Source: Streptomyces sp. NRRL F-4489 (lineage in GTDB: Bacteria; Actinomycetota; Actinomycetes; Streptomycetales; Streptomycetaceae). Taken from it: a stretch of 64,000 bases of DNA. The translations under genes and the position numbers were made by a program. This document shows, one piece after another, positions 16,371-25,041 of this stretch. Location: positions 33,243 to 97,242 of the forward strand of contig NZ_LLZI01000231.1 in NCBI RefSeq assembly GCF_001509485.1. The letters are read 5' to 3'. The notes under the pieces were generated by a model. The model was not told where the DNA came from. It made no database searches and worked only from the letters and a program-made list of their open reading frames with translations. How positions within the stretch are numbered: position 1 is the first letter of the stretch; every line of letters starts with the position of its first letter.

Positions 16371-17543
16371 ATGCCGTCCACGCCCCAGCACTTCGGCGAC
16401 TACCAGCACGAGATCTACGCCGCCGGCCTCCGCGGCGAACCGCCCCGCTTCCCGATCGCCTTCGCCGACCTGGAGGCCCGCGCAGAGGCCGCGCTCCCGC
16501 CGTGGGTGTGGTCGTACGTGGCGGGCGGCGCCGGCGACGAGTCCACCCAGCGGGCCAACGCCACCGCCTTCGAACGCTGGGGGCTGATGCCGCGCATGAT
16601 GGCCGGCGCCGCCCGACGCGACCTGTCCACCGGCCTGTTCGGCCGCACCCTGCCCTCGCCGCTGCTGATGGCGCCGATCGGCGTGCTCGGCCTGTGCGCG
16701 CAGGACGGGCACGGCGATCTGGCCACCGCCCGGGCCGCGGCCCGCACCGGCGTCCCGATGATCGCCTCCACCCTCTCCGCCGACCCGCTGGAGCGGGTCG
16801 CCGCCGAACTCGGCGACACCCCCGGCTACTTCCAGCTCTACACCCCCACCGACCGGGAACTGGCCGAGAGCCTGGTCCGCCGCGCCGAGGCGGCCGGTTT
16901 CCAGGCCCTGGTGGTGACGCTGGACACCTGGACGCTCGGCTGGCGGCCGCGCGATCTGGCCACCGCCAACTTCCCCCAGCTGCGCGGCCACTGCCTGGCC
17001 AACTACACCTCCGACCCGGTCTTCCGCGCCCGCCTGTCCAAGCCGCCGGAGGAGGACCCGGCCGCCGCCGTCGCCCTCTACGCCAGTGTCTTCGCCAACC
17101 CCCTGACCTGGGACGACCTGCCCTGGCTGCGCTCGCTGACGGACCTCCCGCTGCTGCTCAAGGGCCTGTGCCACCCCGAGGACGTCCGCCGGGCCCGGGA
17201 CGGCGGGGTGGACGGTATCTACTGCTCCAACCACGGCGGCCGCCAGGCCAACGGCGGCCTGCCCGCGCTCGACGCGCTGCCCGGCGTGGTGGCCGCCGCG
17301 GACGGCCTGCCGGTGCTCTTCGACTCCGGGGTGCGCTCCGGCACCGACCTCGTCAAGGCGCTCGCCCTGGGCGCCACCGCGGTCGCGGTCGGCCGCCCGT
17401 ACGCCTACGGGCTGGCGCTCGGCGGCACCGACGGCGTGGAGCACGTGCTGCGCTGCCTGCTGGCCGAGGCCGACCTGCTGATGGCCGTGGACGGCTATCG
17501 GAGCCCGGCCGCCCTCGGCCCGGAGGCCCTGGTGCGCCGCTGA
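16371..17543 (+). CDS. FMN-dependent alpha-hydroxy-acid oxidase (lactate 2-monooxygenase-like)
   Basis: This 390-residue TIM-barrel flavoprotein should oxidise an alpha-hydroxy acid such as lactate to the keto acid or its decarboxylation product. Family motifs are present: YVAGGAGDE near the N-terminus, the FMN/catalytic segment [18 protein letters not shown], the catalytic His in [15 protein letters not shown] and the phosphate loop ending [12 protein letters not shown]. The long N-terminal part and MPRMMAG are typical of lactate 2-monooxygenases. It lies 104 bp before the PLP/sulfur operon on the same strand and could be co-transcribed with it. Confidence 0.85.
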   Translation: MPSTPQHFGDYQHEIYAAGLRGEPPRFPIAFADLEARAEAALPPWVWSYVAGGAGDESTQRANATAFERWGLMPRMMAGAARRDLSTGLFGRTLPSPLLMAPIGVLGLCAQDGHGDLATARAAARTGVPMIASTLSADPLERVAAELGDTPGYFQLYTPTDRELAESLVRRAEAAGFQALVVTLDTWTLGWRPRDLATANFPQLRGHCLANYTSDPVFRARLSKPPEEDPAAAVALYASVFANPLTWDDLPWLRSLTDLPLLLKGLCHPEDVRRARDGGVDGIYCSNHGGRQANGGLPALDALPGVVAAADGLPVLFDSGVRSGTDLVKALALGATAVAVGRPYAYGLALGGTDGVEHVLRCLLAEADLLMAVDGYRSPAALGPEALVRR

Positions 17544-17647
17544 GGGCGCGCCGCCGGGCGCACCGGGGCGTAAAGCCCGGCGGGAGCGGGAAGTGGTTAA
17601 CGGCGAACCGCGCGGGGCGGGTTGACGGCCACATCGAGGGGGGTCTC

Positions 17648-19138
17648 TTGGCGGTTGCTGTGCCTTCGTCTGCTGAGCCGCTGTCTCTGGAACCGCGCCT
17701 GGAAGGGCCCCTGGCGTCGCTCCTGGACGCCGGGGACCTCCTCCGCTCCCTCGTCGACGCCCTGGGCTCGCCGCTGAACGTCCTGCTGCCCGACCGGATC
17801 GCCGAGAACGCCGAACGGTTCCGGGCCGCGTACCGCACCCACCGGCTCGGCGGGCAGGTCTACTTCGCGCACAAGGCGAACGGCTCCAGCGCCCTGCTGC
17901 GGCGGCTCGCGGCGACCGGCGCGGCGGTGGACGTCGCCTCGCTCGGTGAGCTCCAGCACGCCCTGGGCGCCGGCTTCACCCCCGACCGGATCATGGCGAC
18001 CGGTCCCAAGGACCGCGCCTTCCTGTGGCTGGCGGCCCGCACCGGCGTCACGGTCAACGCCGACTCCACGGCCGAGCTGGACGAACTCGCGGCCCTGATC
18101 CGGGCCCACGGCCTCGCCCGCATACCCGTCCTGGCGCGGCTGTCCGCCTTCGACGGCCCGGGGGTGCGGATGCTGACCCGGCCGAGCCGCTTCGGCACCC
18201 CGGCCGCCGAACTGGACGGCCTGCTGAAGACCGTCGAACGGCACGCCGACGTCCTGGAGCTGACCGGCGTCGGCTACCACCTCGACACCACCAGCACCGA
18301 GGAGAAGGCCCGCGCCCTGGAGGGCTGCGTCCGGGCCATGGACGCCTGCCGCAGCCGGGGACTGCGGCCGCGGGCGGTGGACATCGGCGGCGGCTTCGGC
18401 GTCAACTACCTTGAACACGCCGCCGAATGGGAGCGCTACACCTCCGCGCTGACCGCCGCGGTGCTCGGCCACCGCCCCTCGCTCACCTGGCGCGGCCACG
18501 GCTACGGCCTCCGCAACGACGGCGGCACCCTGCGCGGCGCGCTCGCCCTCTACCCCGCCCACCGCCCGGTCGCCGGCGCCGGCTACCTCGACGACCTCCT
18601 GGCGGGGCCCGCCCCCTCGTTCGGCGGCCGCACCCTCGCCACCCTCCTCCTGGAGAACCTCTACGACCTCTACACCGAGCCGGGCCGGGCGCTGGTGGAC
18701 CAGTGCGGAGTGGTGCTCGCCCGGGTGCTGGAGGTGCGCCGCACGGACAGCGGGGAGCCGCTGGTGCGGCTGGCGATGAAGGCCGACGACGCCGCGCTGG
18801 AGGAGCACGGGGTGCTGATGGACCCCGTACTGCTCGGCCGGGACGGCACCCGCGCCGCCCCGGGCGACGGCCCGGCCGCGGGCGTCTATCTGGCCGGCAG
18901 CCTCTGCCTGGAGGCCGATCTGCTCACCCGCCGGATGGTCTTCCTGCCCCGGCTGCCCCGCCCCGGCGAGCTGCTGGCGTTCGCCAACACCGCCGGCTAC
19001 TGCATGGACTTCCGGACCAGCCGCGCGCAGCGGCAGCCCGTCGCGCGCACGGTCGCCGCCTGGCAGGAGGAGGGTGCCTGGCACTGGTGCCTCGACGAGC
19101 AGTACTGGCCGATCACACGTCCAGGGGGAGAGCCATGA
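17648..19138 (+). CDS. Y4yA-like type III PLP decarboxylase-fold enzyme
   Basis: This 496-residue protein is related to diaminopimelate/ornithine decarboxylases of the alanine-racemase fold. The PLP lysine is in YFAHKANGS (near residue 76). Later come the glycine loop DIGGGFG, the EPGR phosphate motif and a C-terminal CLEADLL with the catalytic-type cysteine. I recall this subgroup as Y4yA-like, often next to a cysteine-synthase homologue as here. The substrate is unknown. I chose the TTG at 17648, four bases after GAGGGGGG; a GTG at 17660 is possible. It overlaps the next gene by ATGA. Confidence 0.8.
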   Translation: MAVAVPSSAEPLSLEPRLEGPLASLLDAGDLLRSLVDALGSPLNVLLPDRIAENAERFRAAYRTHRLGGQVYFAHKANGSSALLRRLAATGAAVDVASLGELQHALGAGFTPDRIMATGPKDRAFLWLAARTGVTVNADSTAELDELAALIRAHGLARIPVLARLSAFDGPGVRMLTRPSRFGTPAAELDGLLKTVERHADVLELTGVGYHLDTTSTEEKARALEGCVRAMDACRSRGLRPRAVDIGGGFGVNYLEHAAEWERYTSALTAAVLGHRPSLTWRGHGYGLRNDGGTLRGALALYPAHRPVAGAGYLDDLLAGPAPSFGGRTLATLLLENLYDLYTEPGRALVDQCGVVLARVLEVRRTDSGEPLVRLAMKADDAALEEHGVLMDPVLLGRDGTRAAPGDGPAAGVYLAGSLCLEADLLTRRMVFLPRLPRPGELLAFANTAGYCMDFRTSRAQRQPVARTVAAWQEEGAWHWCLDEQYWPITRPGGEP

Positions 19139-20481
19139 GGTACGACAGCATCACCGAGGCCATCGGGAACACCCCGCTGGTCCGGATCGATCCGGCGGTG
19201 CACGGTCTGCGCCATATCGACCTGTACGCCAAGCTGGAACTGCTCAACCCCTTCGGGTCGGTGAAGGACCGGGCCGCCTGGAACATGGCCCGCCCGGGCC
19301 TGCCCGCCGCCGTGGCGCACGGCAGCCAGGTCGTGGAGCTCTCCAGCGGCAACACCGCCAAGGCCCTGGCGGTGATCGCGGGAATGCACGGGCTGCCGTT
19401 CAAGAGCGTCACCAACCGCATGCGGATACCGGAGATCAAGGACCTCCTGCTGCTGCTGGGCGCCGACATCGAGGAGCTGCCCGGCCAGAGCGAGTGCCTG
19501 GACCCGACCAACACCGAGGACCCGCTCACCCTCTTCCACCGCGAACTCACCGGCCCCGGCAGCGACTACCTCCACACCGACCAGTACTTCAACCCCCGCA
19601 ACACCGAGGCGCACACCACCGGCACCGGCCCGGAGATCGTCAAGGACCTGGACGGCCGCGCCCCGGACTGGTTCATCGCCTGCGTCGGTACGGCCGGCTC
19701 GTCCACCGGCGTGGCCCGGGTGCTGCGCGAGCACGACCAGCGGGTGCGGGTGGTCGGCCTGGTCGCCGCCAAGTCCGACTTCATCCCCGGCATCCGCACC
19801 CTGGACGAGGTCCACGAGGTCGGCCTCTTCGACCCGGCGACGTACGACACGGTGGCGGCGGTCAGCTCCGACGAGGCCATCGAGGGCATGCTGACCCTGG
19901 CCCGCCGCTGCGGCATCCTCGCCGGCCCGACCGGCGGCGCCGCGTACCACGGCACGGTCCGTCATCTGCGGCCGCTGGACGATGAGTTGACAGAGCATCA
20001 CGAAGCTGGCGAGGAGGTCGCCCGCCAGTCCGCCGTCTTCATCGTCTGCGACCGGATCGAGAGCTATCTCAGCTACACCAAGCGCCGCCGCCCCGATCTC
20101 TTCCGGCAGCCGCCGCGCCGGAACGCCCTGGCCGATCTGACCGACGCCGAGATCGCCGCGGCCCCGGCCGTCGACACCCAGGACGCGCGGAAGTGGATCG
20201 AGCGGGACCGGCCGCTCGTGGTGGACCTGCGCAGCCCGTTCGCCTACGCCGCACTGCACATCGAGGGAGCGATCAACATCGTGGACGAGCTCTTCGACGA
20301 ACTGGTGCGGGGCGGGCTGCCGTTCAGCACCCGGCAGCCGGTCCTGCTGGTCTGCCCGGTCGGCGAGCAGTCCGCCCGCTACGCCGCCCTGCTGACGAGA
20401 ATGGGCCACCCGGACGTGCGCAGCCTCGCCGGGGGCGTGATCGCCTGGCGGGACGCCGGCGCGCCGCTGGTCCGGGACTGA
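19135..20481 (+). CDS. Cysteine-synthase-like PLP enzyme fused to a rhodanese domain
   Basis: Residues 1-315 are a fold-type II PLP enzyme: PLP lysine K44 in NPFGSVKDR, substrate loop SSGNTAK (usually TSGNTG) and phosphate loop GTAGSSTG. Residues about 345-448 form a rhodanese domain with DLRSPFAYAALHIEGA and the active loop CPVGEQS (Cys 407). It could carry a persulfide on the rhodanese cysteine and use it in a beta-replacement reaction, but that is inference. The ATG at 19135 overlaps the upstream stop by four bases, and the desulfurase-like gene follows after five. Confidence 0.85.
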   Translation: MRYDSITEAIGNTPLVRIDPAVHGLRHIDLYAKLELLNPFGSVKDRAAWNMARPGLPAAVAHGSQVVELSSGNTAKALAVIAGMHGLPFKSVTNRMRIPEIKDLLLLLGADIEELPGQSECLDPTNTEDPLTLFHRELTGPGSDYLHTDQYFNPRNTEAHTTGTGPEIVKDLDGRAPDWFIACVGTAGSSTGVARVLREHDQRVRVVGLVAAKSDFIPGIRTLDEVHEVGLFDPATYDTVAAVSSDEAIEGMLTLARRCGILAGPTGGAAYHGTVRHLRPLDDELTEHHEAGEEVARQSAVFIVCDRIESYLSYTKRRRPDLFRQPPRRNALADLTDAEIAAAPAVDTQDARKWIERDRPLVVDLRSPFAYAALHIEGAINIVDELFDELVRGGLPFSTRQPVLLVCPVGEQSARYAALLTRMGHPDVRSLAGGVIAWRDAGAPLVRD

Positions 20482-20486
20482 CCGCG

Positions 20487-21704
20487 ATGGCCCCGACAGC
20501 CGCCCGCGACCGGGCCGCCGCGGTCTTCGCCGAACTGGGCCCGTGGCAGCGCGCGCTGCGCGCCCAGTTCCCGATCGTCACCGCCCACCCCGAGCTGGCG
20601 TACCTCGACAGCGCGGCCACCGGGCAGAAACCGCAGGCCGTCCTGGACGCCGTCCAGCACCAGCTGACCACCGCCCACGCCAACGCCGGCCGCGGCTCCT
20701 ACCCGTGGGCCAACGCCTCGACGGCCCTGGTCGCCGGCGTCCGCGAGCGGATCAAGTCCTTCCTCGGCGACCCGGACCCGGAGCGCTCGGCCGTCCACTT
20801 CACCGGCGGCACCACCGAGGGACTGCGCCTGATCGCCCGGGACTGGCTGCCGGACGTCCTCACCGACGGCGACGAGATCGTGGTCCCGTTCGCCGACCAC
20901 GAGGCCAACCTCGCGCCCTGGCTGGAGGCCGAGCGGCTGCTGGCGCGGCAGGGCGTGCGGATCCGGGTGCGGGAGCTGCCGTACCAGACCTCGTCCGGGG
21001 ACTACGACCCGGAGGCCCTGGCCCGGCTCGCCGGCCCCCGCACCCGCTTCGTGGCCGCCACCCACGTCCACCACGTCTACGGCGGCAATATGAACGTCCA
21101 CCTGATCCGCCGGGCGGTCGGGCCGGACGTGCCGATCTGCCTGGACGCCGCGCAGAGCGTCGGCCACCTGCCGGTCTCGGTCGCCGAACTCGACGTGGAC
21201 TTCCTGGCGTTCTCCGGCCACAAGGCGCTGGCGCTGCCCGGCTCCGGCGCGGTCTGGGCCCGCCAGGCACGCGGCCCGGAGCTGGTCCCCGGCGGCTGGC
21301 GGGGCAGCCCCAACACCACCGGCATCGCGAGCCTGGCGGCCGCGCTGGACTGGCTGGACGCGGCCGGCACCGACCGGATCGCCCGCTGGACGGTCGCGCT
21401 GGCCGCCCGCCTCTCCGACGCGCTGCGCCACCTCGACGCCTACGAGATCCTGGGCTGCCAGCGGAGTCTGGCCGCGGAGTCGCCGGTCCAGCAGCGCTGC
21501 GGCATCGTCACCTTCCGGCACCGCGCCATCGGCGCGAGCGACCTGGGCTTCATCCTCTTCAGCCACGGCTTCATGGTGCGCACGGACGGCCACTGCCAGG
21601 CGGGCGCGGGGGAGCGGGACGGCTCGGTGCGGGTCAGCCTGCACGTCTACAACACCCCGGAGGAGATCGACCGGTTGCTGGCCGTGCTCACGTCGCTGGC
21701 GTGA
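20487..21704 (+). CDS. Class V aminotransferase / cysteine-desulfurase-like (SufS/CsdA type)
   Basis: This 405-residue protein aligns by motif with SufS-type desulfurases: AYLDSAATGQKP, HHVYGGNMNV, DAAQSVGHLPV, the PLP lysine in FSGHKAL (K246), and VRTDGHCQ near the C-terminus, where the desulfurase cysteine normally lies (C370). It may strip sulfur from cysteine or a related thiol and pass it to the rhodanese domain encoded immediately upstream. The ATG at 20487 has only a weak ribosome site, so translation probably depends on the upstream gene. Selenocysteine lyase or beta-lyase activity is also possible. Confidence 0.82.
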   Translation: MAPTAARDRAAAVFAELGPWQRALRAQFPIVTAHPELAYLDSAATGQKPQAVLDAVQHQLTTAHANAGRGSYPWANASTALVAGVRERIKSFLGDPDPERSAVHFTGGTTEGLRLIARDWLPDVLTDGDEIVVPFADHEANLAPWLEAERLLARQGVRIRVRELPYQTSSGDYDPEALARLAGPRTRFVAATHVHHVYGGNMNVHLIRRAVGPDVPICLDAAQSVGHLPVSVAELDVDFLAFSGHKALALPGSGAVWARQARGPELVPGGWRGSPNTTGIASLAAALDWLDAAGTDRIARWTVALAARLSDALRHLDAYEILGCQRSLAAESPVQQRCGIVTFRHRAIGASDLGFILFSHGFMVRTDGHCQAGAGERDGSVRVSLHVYNTPEEIDRLLAVLTSLA

Positions 21705-21792
21705 GCGGCGTTCGGTACCCGTTCGCCGCGCGGACCGCCCGTCACCCGCCGGTGTGTGCCCCTCCGGAGTGAACCGGAGACCCTATGGCTAA

Positions 21793-21807
21793 TGGAAACC
21801 GTTTCCA
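21793..21807. promoter_or_regulatory. TGGAAAC-C-GTTTCCA operator of FUR-family (Zur-like) form
   Basis: This perfect 7-1-7 inverted repeat lies five bases before TAGCCT (21812-21817), a likely -10 for the methyltransferase gene. A 15-bp 7-1-7 palindrome with a TG..CA frame is the form of FUR-family boxes; Streptomyces Zur sites are A/T-richer but similar. LacI-family sites have even symmetry and fit less well. The zinc link is inference. Confidence 0.5.
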
Positions 21808-21878
21808 CCTGTAGCCTCGTGCCCGACCGAACGGCACACGCGAGACGGCAGGGGTGGCGCGACCAGATGGGGCTGAGC

Positions 21879-22634
21879 ATGGCGATCGCGGAGACGTGGG
21901 TGGAGCGCTGGGAACGCCAGCAGCGGCGCTACGCCATCGACCGTGAGGAGCGGTTCACGGTCATCGCCGACGTCGTCGAATATGTGACGCGGGGCCAGGC
22001 GCGGCCGCTGGTGACCGACCTCGGCTGCGGCCCGGGCTCGCTCGCCGCCCGGCTCGCCGGACGGCTGCCGCACGCCGAGGTCGTCGCGGTGGACATGGAC
22101 CCGCTGCTGCTCGAACTCGCCCGCACCCACCACGCGTCGGCCGCCCGCTACGTCGACGCGGTGATCGGCGCGGACGGCTGGACCGACGCGCTGGGACTGG
22201 ACCGGCCGCTGGACGCCGCGGTCTCCACCACCGCGCTGCACTACCTCCCGGTGCCCGTACTGCGCCGCACCTACGCCCAGCTCGCCGCCCTGCTGCGGCC
22301 CGGCGGCGCGCTGGTGAACGGCGACCACCTCCCGCAGTGCGGAACGGTCCCGGCCGCGCTCGCCGCGCACGTCGGACGCTGCCGTGCCAAGCGGCTGCGG
22401 GACGGCACCCAGGAGGACTGGGAGACCTGGTGGGCGGCGGTGGCCCAGGAGCCGGAACTGGCCGAACCGCTCGCCGAGCGCCGCCGCCGGCTGAGCCTCC
22501 CGGCCGCCCGCGACGGCGCGGACAACGGCCTCTCGGTGGCCGACCACACCGCGCTGCTGCGGGAGGCCGGGTTCACCGATGTCGTCCCGGTGTGGCAGTT
22601 CGGCGACAGCTGCGTGCTGGTGGGGATCCGGTAG
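21879..22634 (+). CDS. Class I SAM-dependent methyltransferase
   Basis: This 251-residue methyltransferase has the SAM-binding motif I VTDLGCGPGSLAARLA, the acidic ribose-binding residue in VVAVDMDP, and motif LLRPGGALVNGDHLPQ. The substrate is unknown, probably a small molecule. I chose the ATG at 21879 because GGGG lies six bases upstream; an ATG at 21867 is possible. It has its own promoter with the FUR-like palindrome, placed directly after the PLP/sulfur operon, so it may modify that operon's product under metal control. Confidence 0.82.
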   Translation: MAIAETWVERWERQQRRYAIDREERFTVIADVVEYVTRGQARPLVTDLGCGPGSLAARLAGRLPHAEVVAVDMDPLLLELARTHHASAARYVDAVIGADGWTDALGLDRPLDAAVSTTALHYLPVPVLRRTYAQLAALLRPGGALVNGDHLPQCGTVPAALAAHVGRCRAKRLRDGTQEDWETWWAAVAQEPELAEPLAERRRRLSLPAARDGADNGLSVADHTALLREAGFTDVVPVWQFGDSCVLVGIR

Positions 22635-22665
22635 CCGGGGGCGTTGGCGCGTCCGGGTCCGGTCG

Positions 22666-23520
22666 TCAGCGGGCGGGGGCCGGTTCCGGCTCCGCGGGCG
22701 CGGGGTCCGGCGCGTCGGCGGGGGTGTCCCGGCCGGTCACCGCCAGGTAGCCGATGAGCAGCACCAGGGGCACGGCCAGGGCGAGGGTGACCGGGCCGGT
22801 GCCCCAGCCCAGCCCGCCGCGCGCGGCCGATACGCCCGCCCAGTCGGCGAACGACGCCCCCAGCGGCCGGGTCAGCACGTACGCGGCCCAGAAGGCCGCG
22901 ACCGCGTTCAGCCAGGCGAACCGCCCGGCGAGCGCCGGCACCAGGATCAGCGCGCCGAAGAGCAGCCCGGAGGGGAGGTAGCCCAGGCGCAGGGTGCCCG
23001 CGGTCAGATCGCCGACCGCGGTGCCCAGGGCGAAGGTGGTCAGCACGGTGGCCCAGTAGAACGCCTCCCGGCGCCGGGTGCGGATGCTGTGGATGGCGAG
23101 TGTGCCCTCGCAGGCGTACCAGGCGAGCAGCAGGACGGCGAGCGCCACCGCGAAGGCCGCCGCGGAGACCGCGTAGGGCACACCGGCGATGACGTGGACG
23201 ACATCGGCGGCCATCGTGCCGAAGACGCTGACCATGGCGATCGCGGACCAGTAGAGCCCGGCGCGGTAGCGGGCCGACCGGAACTGCGCCAGCAGCAGGA
23301 CGGCGAATCCGGCGAAGCCGAGCGCGCCGGCGGGTATCGGCCCCAGCGTCCGGCCCAGATAGTCCGAGGCGGTCTCGCCCATGCCGGTGGTGAGGATCTT
23401 CACCACCCAGAACAGGGCCGTGACCTCGGGGACCTTGCTCCGGCCCGGTGTGCCGCCGGAGTATCGTGCGCGCGGCCGCGGCGCCGCCACCGCCGTGCCG
23501 TCCGGCTGTCCGATCGTCAT
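22666..23520 (-). CDS. COG4705-type polytopic membrane protein
   Basis: This 284-residue protein has about eight hydrophobic helices and the family phrases PEVTALFWVVKILTTGMGE and AFYWATVLTTFALGTAVGD, which form two related halves typical of COG4705 proteins. The function is unknown, though the family is frequently tied to metal or stress regulation. The ATG at 23520 is preceded by AGGGCGG. About 50 bp upstream lies the palindrome TCTACAG-GG-CTGTAGA. It is divergent from efeO, and its 3' end faces the methyltransferase gene 31 bp away. Confidence 0.8.
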   Translation of the reverse strand: MTIGQPDGTAVAAPRPRARYSGGTPGRSKVPEVTALFWVVKILTTGMGETASDYLGRTLGPIPAGALGFAGFAVLLLAQFRSARYRAGLYWSAIAMVSVFGTMAADVVHVIAGVPYAVSAAAFAVALAVLLLAWYACEGTLAIHSIRTRRREAFYWATVLTTFALGTAVGDLTAGTLRLGYLPSGLLFGALILVPALAGRFAWLNAVAAFWAAYVLTRPLGASFADWAGVSAARGGLGWGTGPVTLALAVPLVLLIGYLAVTGRDTPADAPDPAPAEPEPAPAR

Positions 23521-23568
23521 GTTCCGCCCTTTCGGCGCGCTGCGGCGCCCGCTCGCGATCAGCGAATG

Positions 23569-23584
23569 TCTACAGGGCTGTAGA
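23569..23584. promoter_or_regulatory. Perfect 16-bp palindrome TCTACAG-GG-CTGTAGA
   Basis: The arms are 23569-23575 and 23578-23584, between the divergent COG4705 gene (minus) and efeO (plus). On the minus strand the second arm reads TGTAGACATT, as also found at 51160. It is one of three related sites in the window. Confidence 0.55.
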
Positions 23585-23835
23585 CGGTAGCGGAGGGGTG
23601 GAGGTTCACTCGCGGGGCCCGGAATTCGCGCTACCGGAAGGCGGGGCTCCGGCCCGTTGTCGTTGGCCGCCGTCCGGGTCGGTGCCCGTCCGGCCGGTGA
23701 CACCGCGGCAAACTCTTGGTGTACGGGCCGCCGGAAGGATGTTCGGCGCCGCGCGGTCTGCCTAGCATGTGCGGCGGGACGGGCCGCGGCCGCCGTCCCG
23801 ACCGCCATCCCATCCGCCCCGCCCCAGGAGGCCCC

Positions 23836-25041
23836 GTGCCACGACCCGGCCTGCGGCGCCTGCGGTCGCCGCGCCTCTGGGCGCCCGCCGGTGCGGTGCT
23901 GGCCGCCGGCGCGGTCACCGCGGTGGCGCTCACCGCCGGCGCCCGCCCGGCCGCCCCGGCCGCCGCGGACGGCCTCCCGCACACCACCGTCGAGATCTCC
24001 CCGGGCGACTGCGGCCGCGGATGGGACCACCCGCGCCCCGGCCTCCAGGTCTTCGACCTGCGTAACAGCTCCAGCCGCGCCGCCGAGGTCTACCTCCGCG
24101 GCGCCCACGGCGGCCCCGTCCACGGCGAGGTCGAGGGCATCGGCCCCGGCACCACCCGACCGCTGCGGGTCCGCCTCGGCGCGGGCGCGTACGCCTTCAC
24201 CTGCCTGCCCGACGACGCCAACGCGGTCACCGGACCGGTGGTCCGGGTCACCGGCGGCGGCCCCGCCGGCCCGGCCGCCGCGCCCATCACCCAGCACGAC
24301 CTGATCGGCCCGGCGCTCGACTACCAGGCGTGGGTCGGCGGCGGCCTGGCCGACCTCGTCCGCCGCACCGGCGCGCTGCGCGCCGCCGTGGCCGGTGGGG
24401 ACCTGCCCGCCGCCCGCGCCGCCTGGCTGCCCGCCCATCTCGCCTACGAGCGACTGGGCGCCGCCTACGGGGAGTTCGGCGACGCCGACCGGGAGATCAA
24501 CGGGACCACGGCCGGACTCGCCGGCGGGGTGCGCGATCCGGCGTTCACCGGCTTCCACCGCGTCGAGTACGGGCTGTGGCACGGTGAACCGGCCGCCGGG
24601 CTGCGCGGTCCGGCCGCCGCGCTCGACGGCGCGGTGCGCGCCCTGCGCGACAGCTGGGCGCAGGCCCGGATGGACCCGGCTGCGCTCGGCCTGCGGGCGC
24701 ACGAGATCCTGGAGAACACCGCGCAGGCCGAGCTGACCGGCCGCACCGACTACGGCAGCGGCAGCAACCTCGCCACCGCCCGCGCCAACCTCGACGGCAC
24801 CCGCGCCGTCCTCGCCCGCCTGCGCCCCCTGCTGACCACCCGCTACCCCCAACTCCCGGAGCTGGAACGGGAGTTGGACCGTACGGAACGGCTGCTGGAC
24901 GGCTTCCGGCGCGCCGGCCGGTGGACCCCGCTCGACCGCCTGACCCGCGCCGACCGGCAGCGGACCAACGCGGCGGTGGGCGACCTGGTGGAGCGGCTGG
25001 CCCCGGTGGCCACCCTGTGCGATCCGCGGAGGACGGTGTGA
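23836..25041 (+). CDS. efeO: EfeO-like iron-uptake lipoprotein/periplasmic protein (cupredoxin + imelysin)
   Basis: This 401-residue EfeO has a membrane-targeting N-terminus (about 1-45), a cupredoxin-like domain (about 50-145, cysteines in GDCGRG and FTCLPD) and an M75/imelysin domain (about 155-390). The metal-site motifs are intact: HLAYERLG and [12 protein letters not shown] (HxxE). It delivers iron to a permease, but no efeU adjoins this copy. The GTG at 23836 has a perfect AGGAGG site. Its stop overlaps the efeB start (GTGA), so translation is coupled. Confidence 0.9.
   Translation: MPRPGLRRLRSPRLWAPAGAVLAAGAVTAVALTAGARPAAPAAADGLPHTTVEISPGDCGRGWDHPRPGLQVFDLRNSSSRAAEVYLRGAHGGPVHGEVEGIGPGTTRPLRVRLGAGAYAFTCLPDDANAVTGPVVRVTGGGPAGPAAAPITQHDLIGPALDYQAWVGGGLADLVRRTGALRAAVAGGDLPAARAAWLPAHLAYERLGAAYGEFGDADREINGTTAGLAGGVRDPAFTGFHRVEYGLWHGEPAAGLRGPAAALDGAVRALRDSWAQARMDPAALGLRAHEILENTAQAELTGRTDYGSGSNLATARANLDGTRAVLARLRPLLTTRYPQLPELERELDRTERLLDGFRRAGRWTPLDRLTRADRQRTNAAVGDLVERLAPVATLCDPRRTV

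Noticed and set aside
14889..17444. Upstream in-frame extension of the vWA gene to a 1283-codon frame
   Set aside because: The extension runs antisense to two clear plus-strand genes (15150-16232, 16371-17543), and the signal peptide starts at 14888.
17593..17612. GTGGTT...AACCGC near-palindrome before the PLP operon
   Set aside because: One arm is mismatched, there is no nearby -10, and it does not resemble the FUR-like box before the methyltransferase. Too weak to list as an operator.
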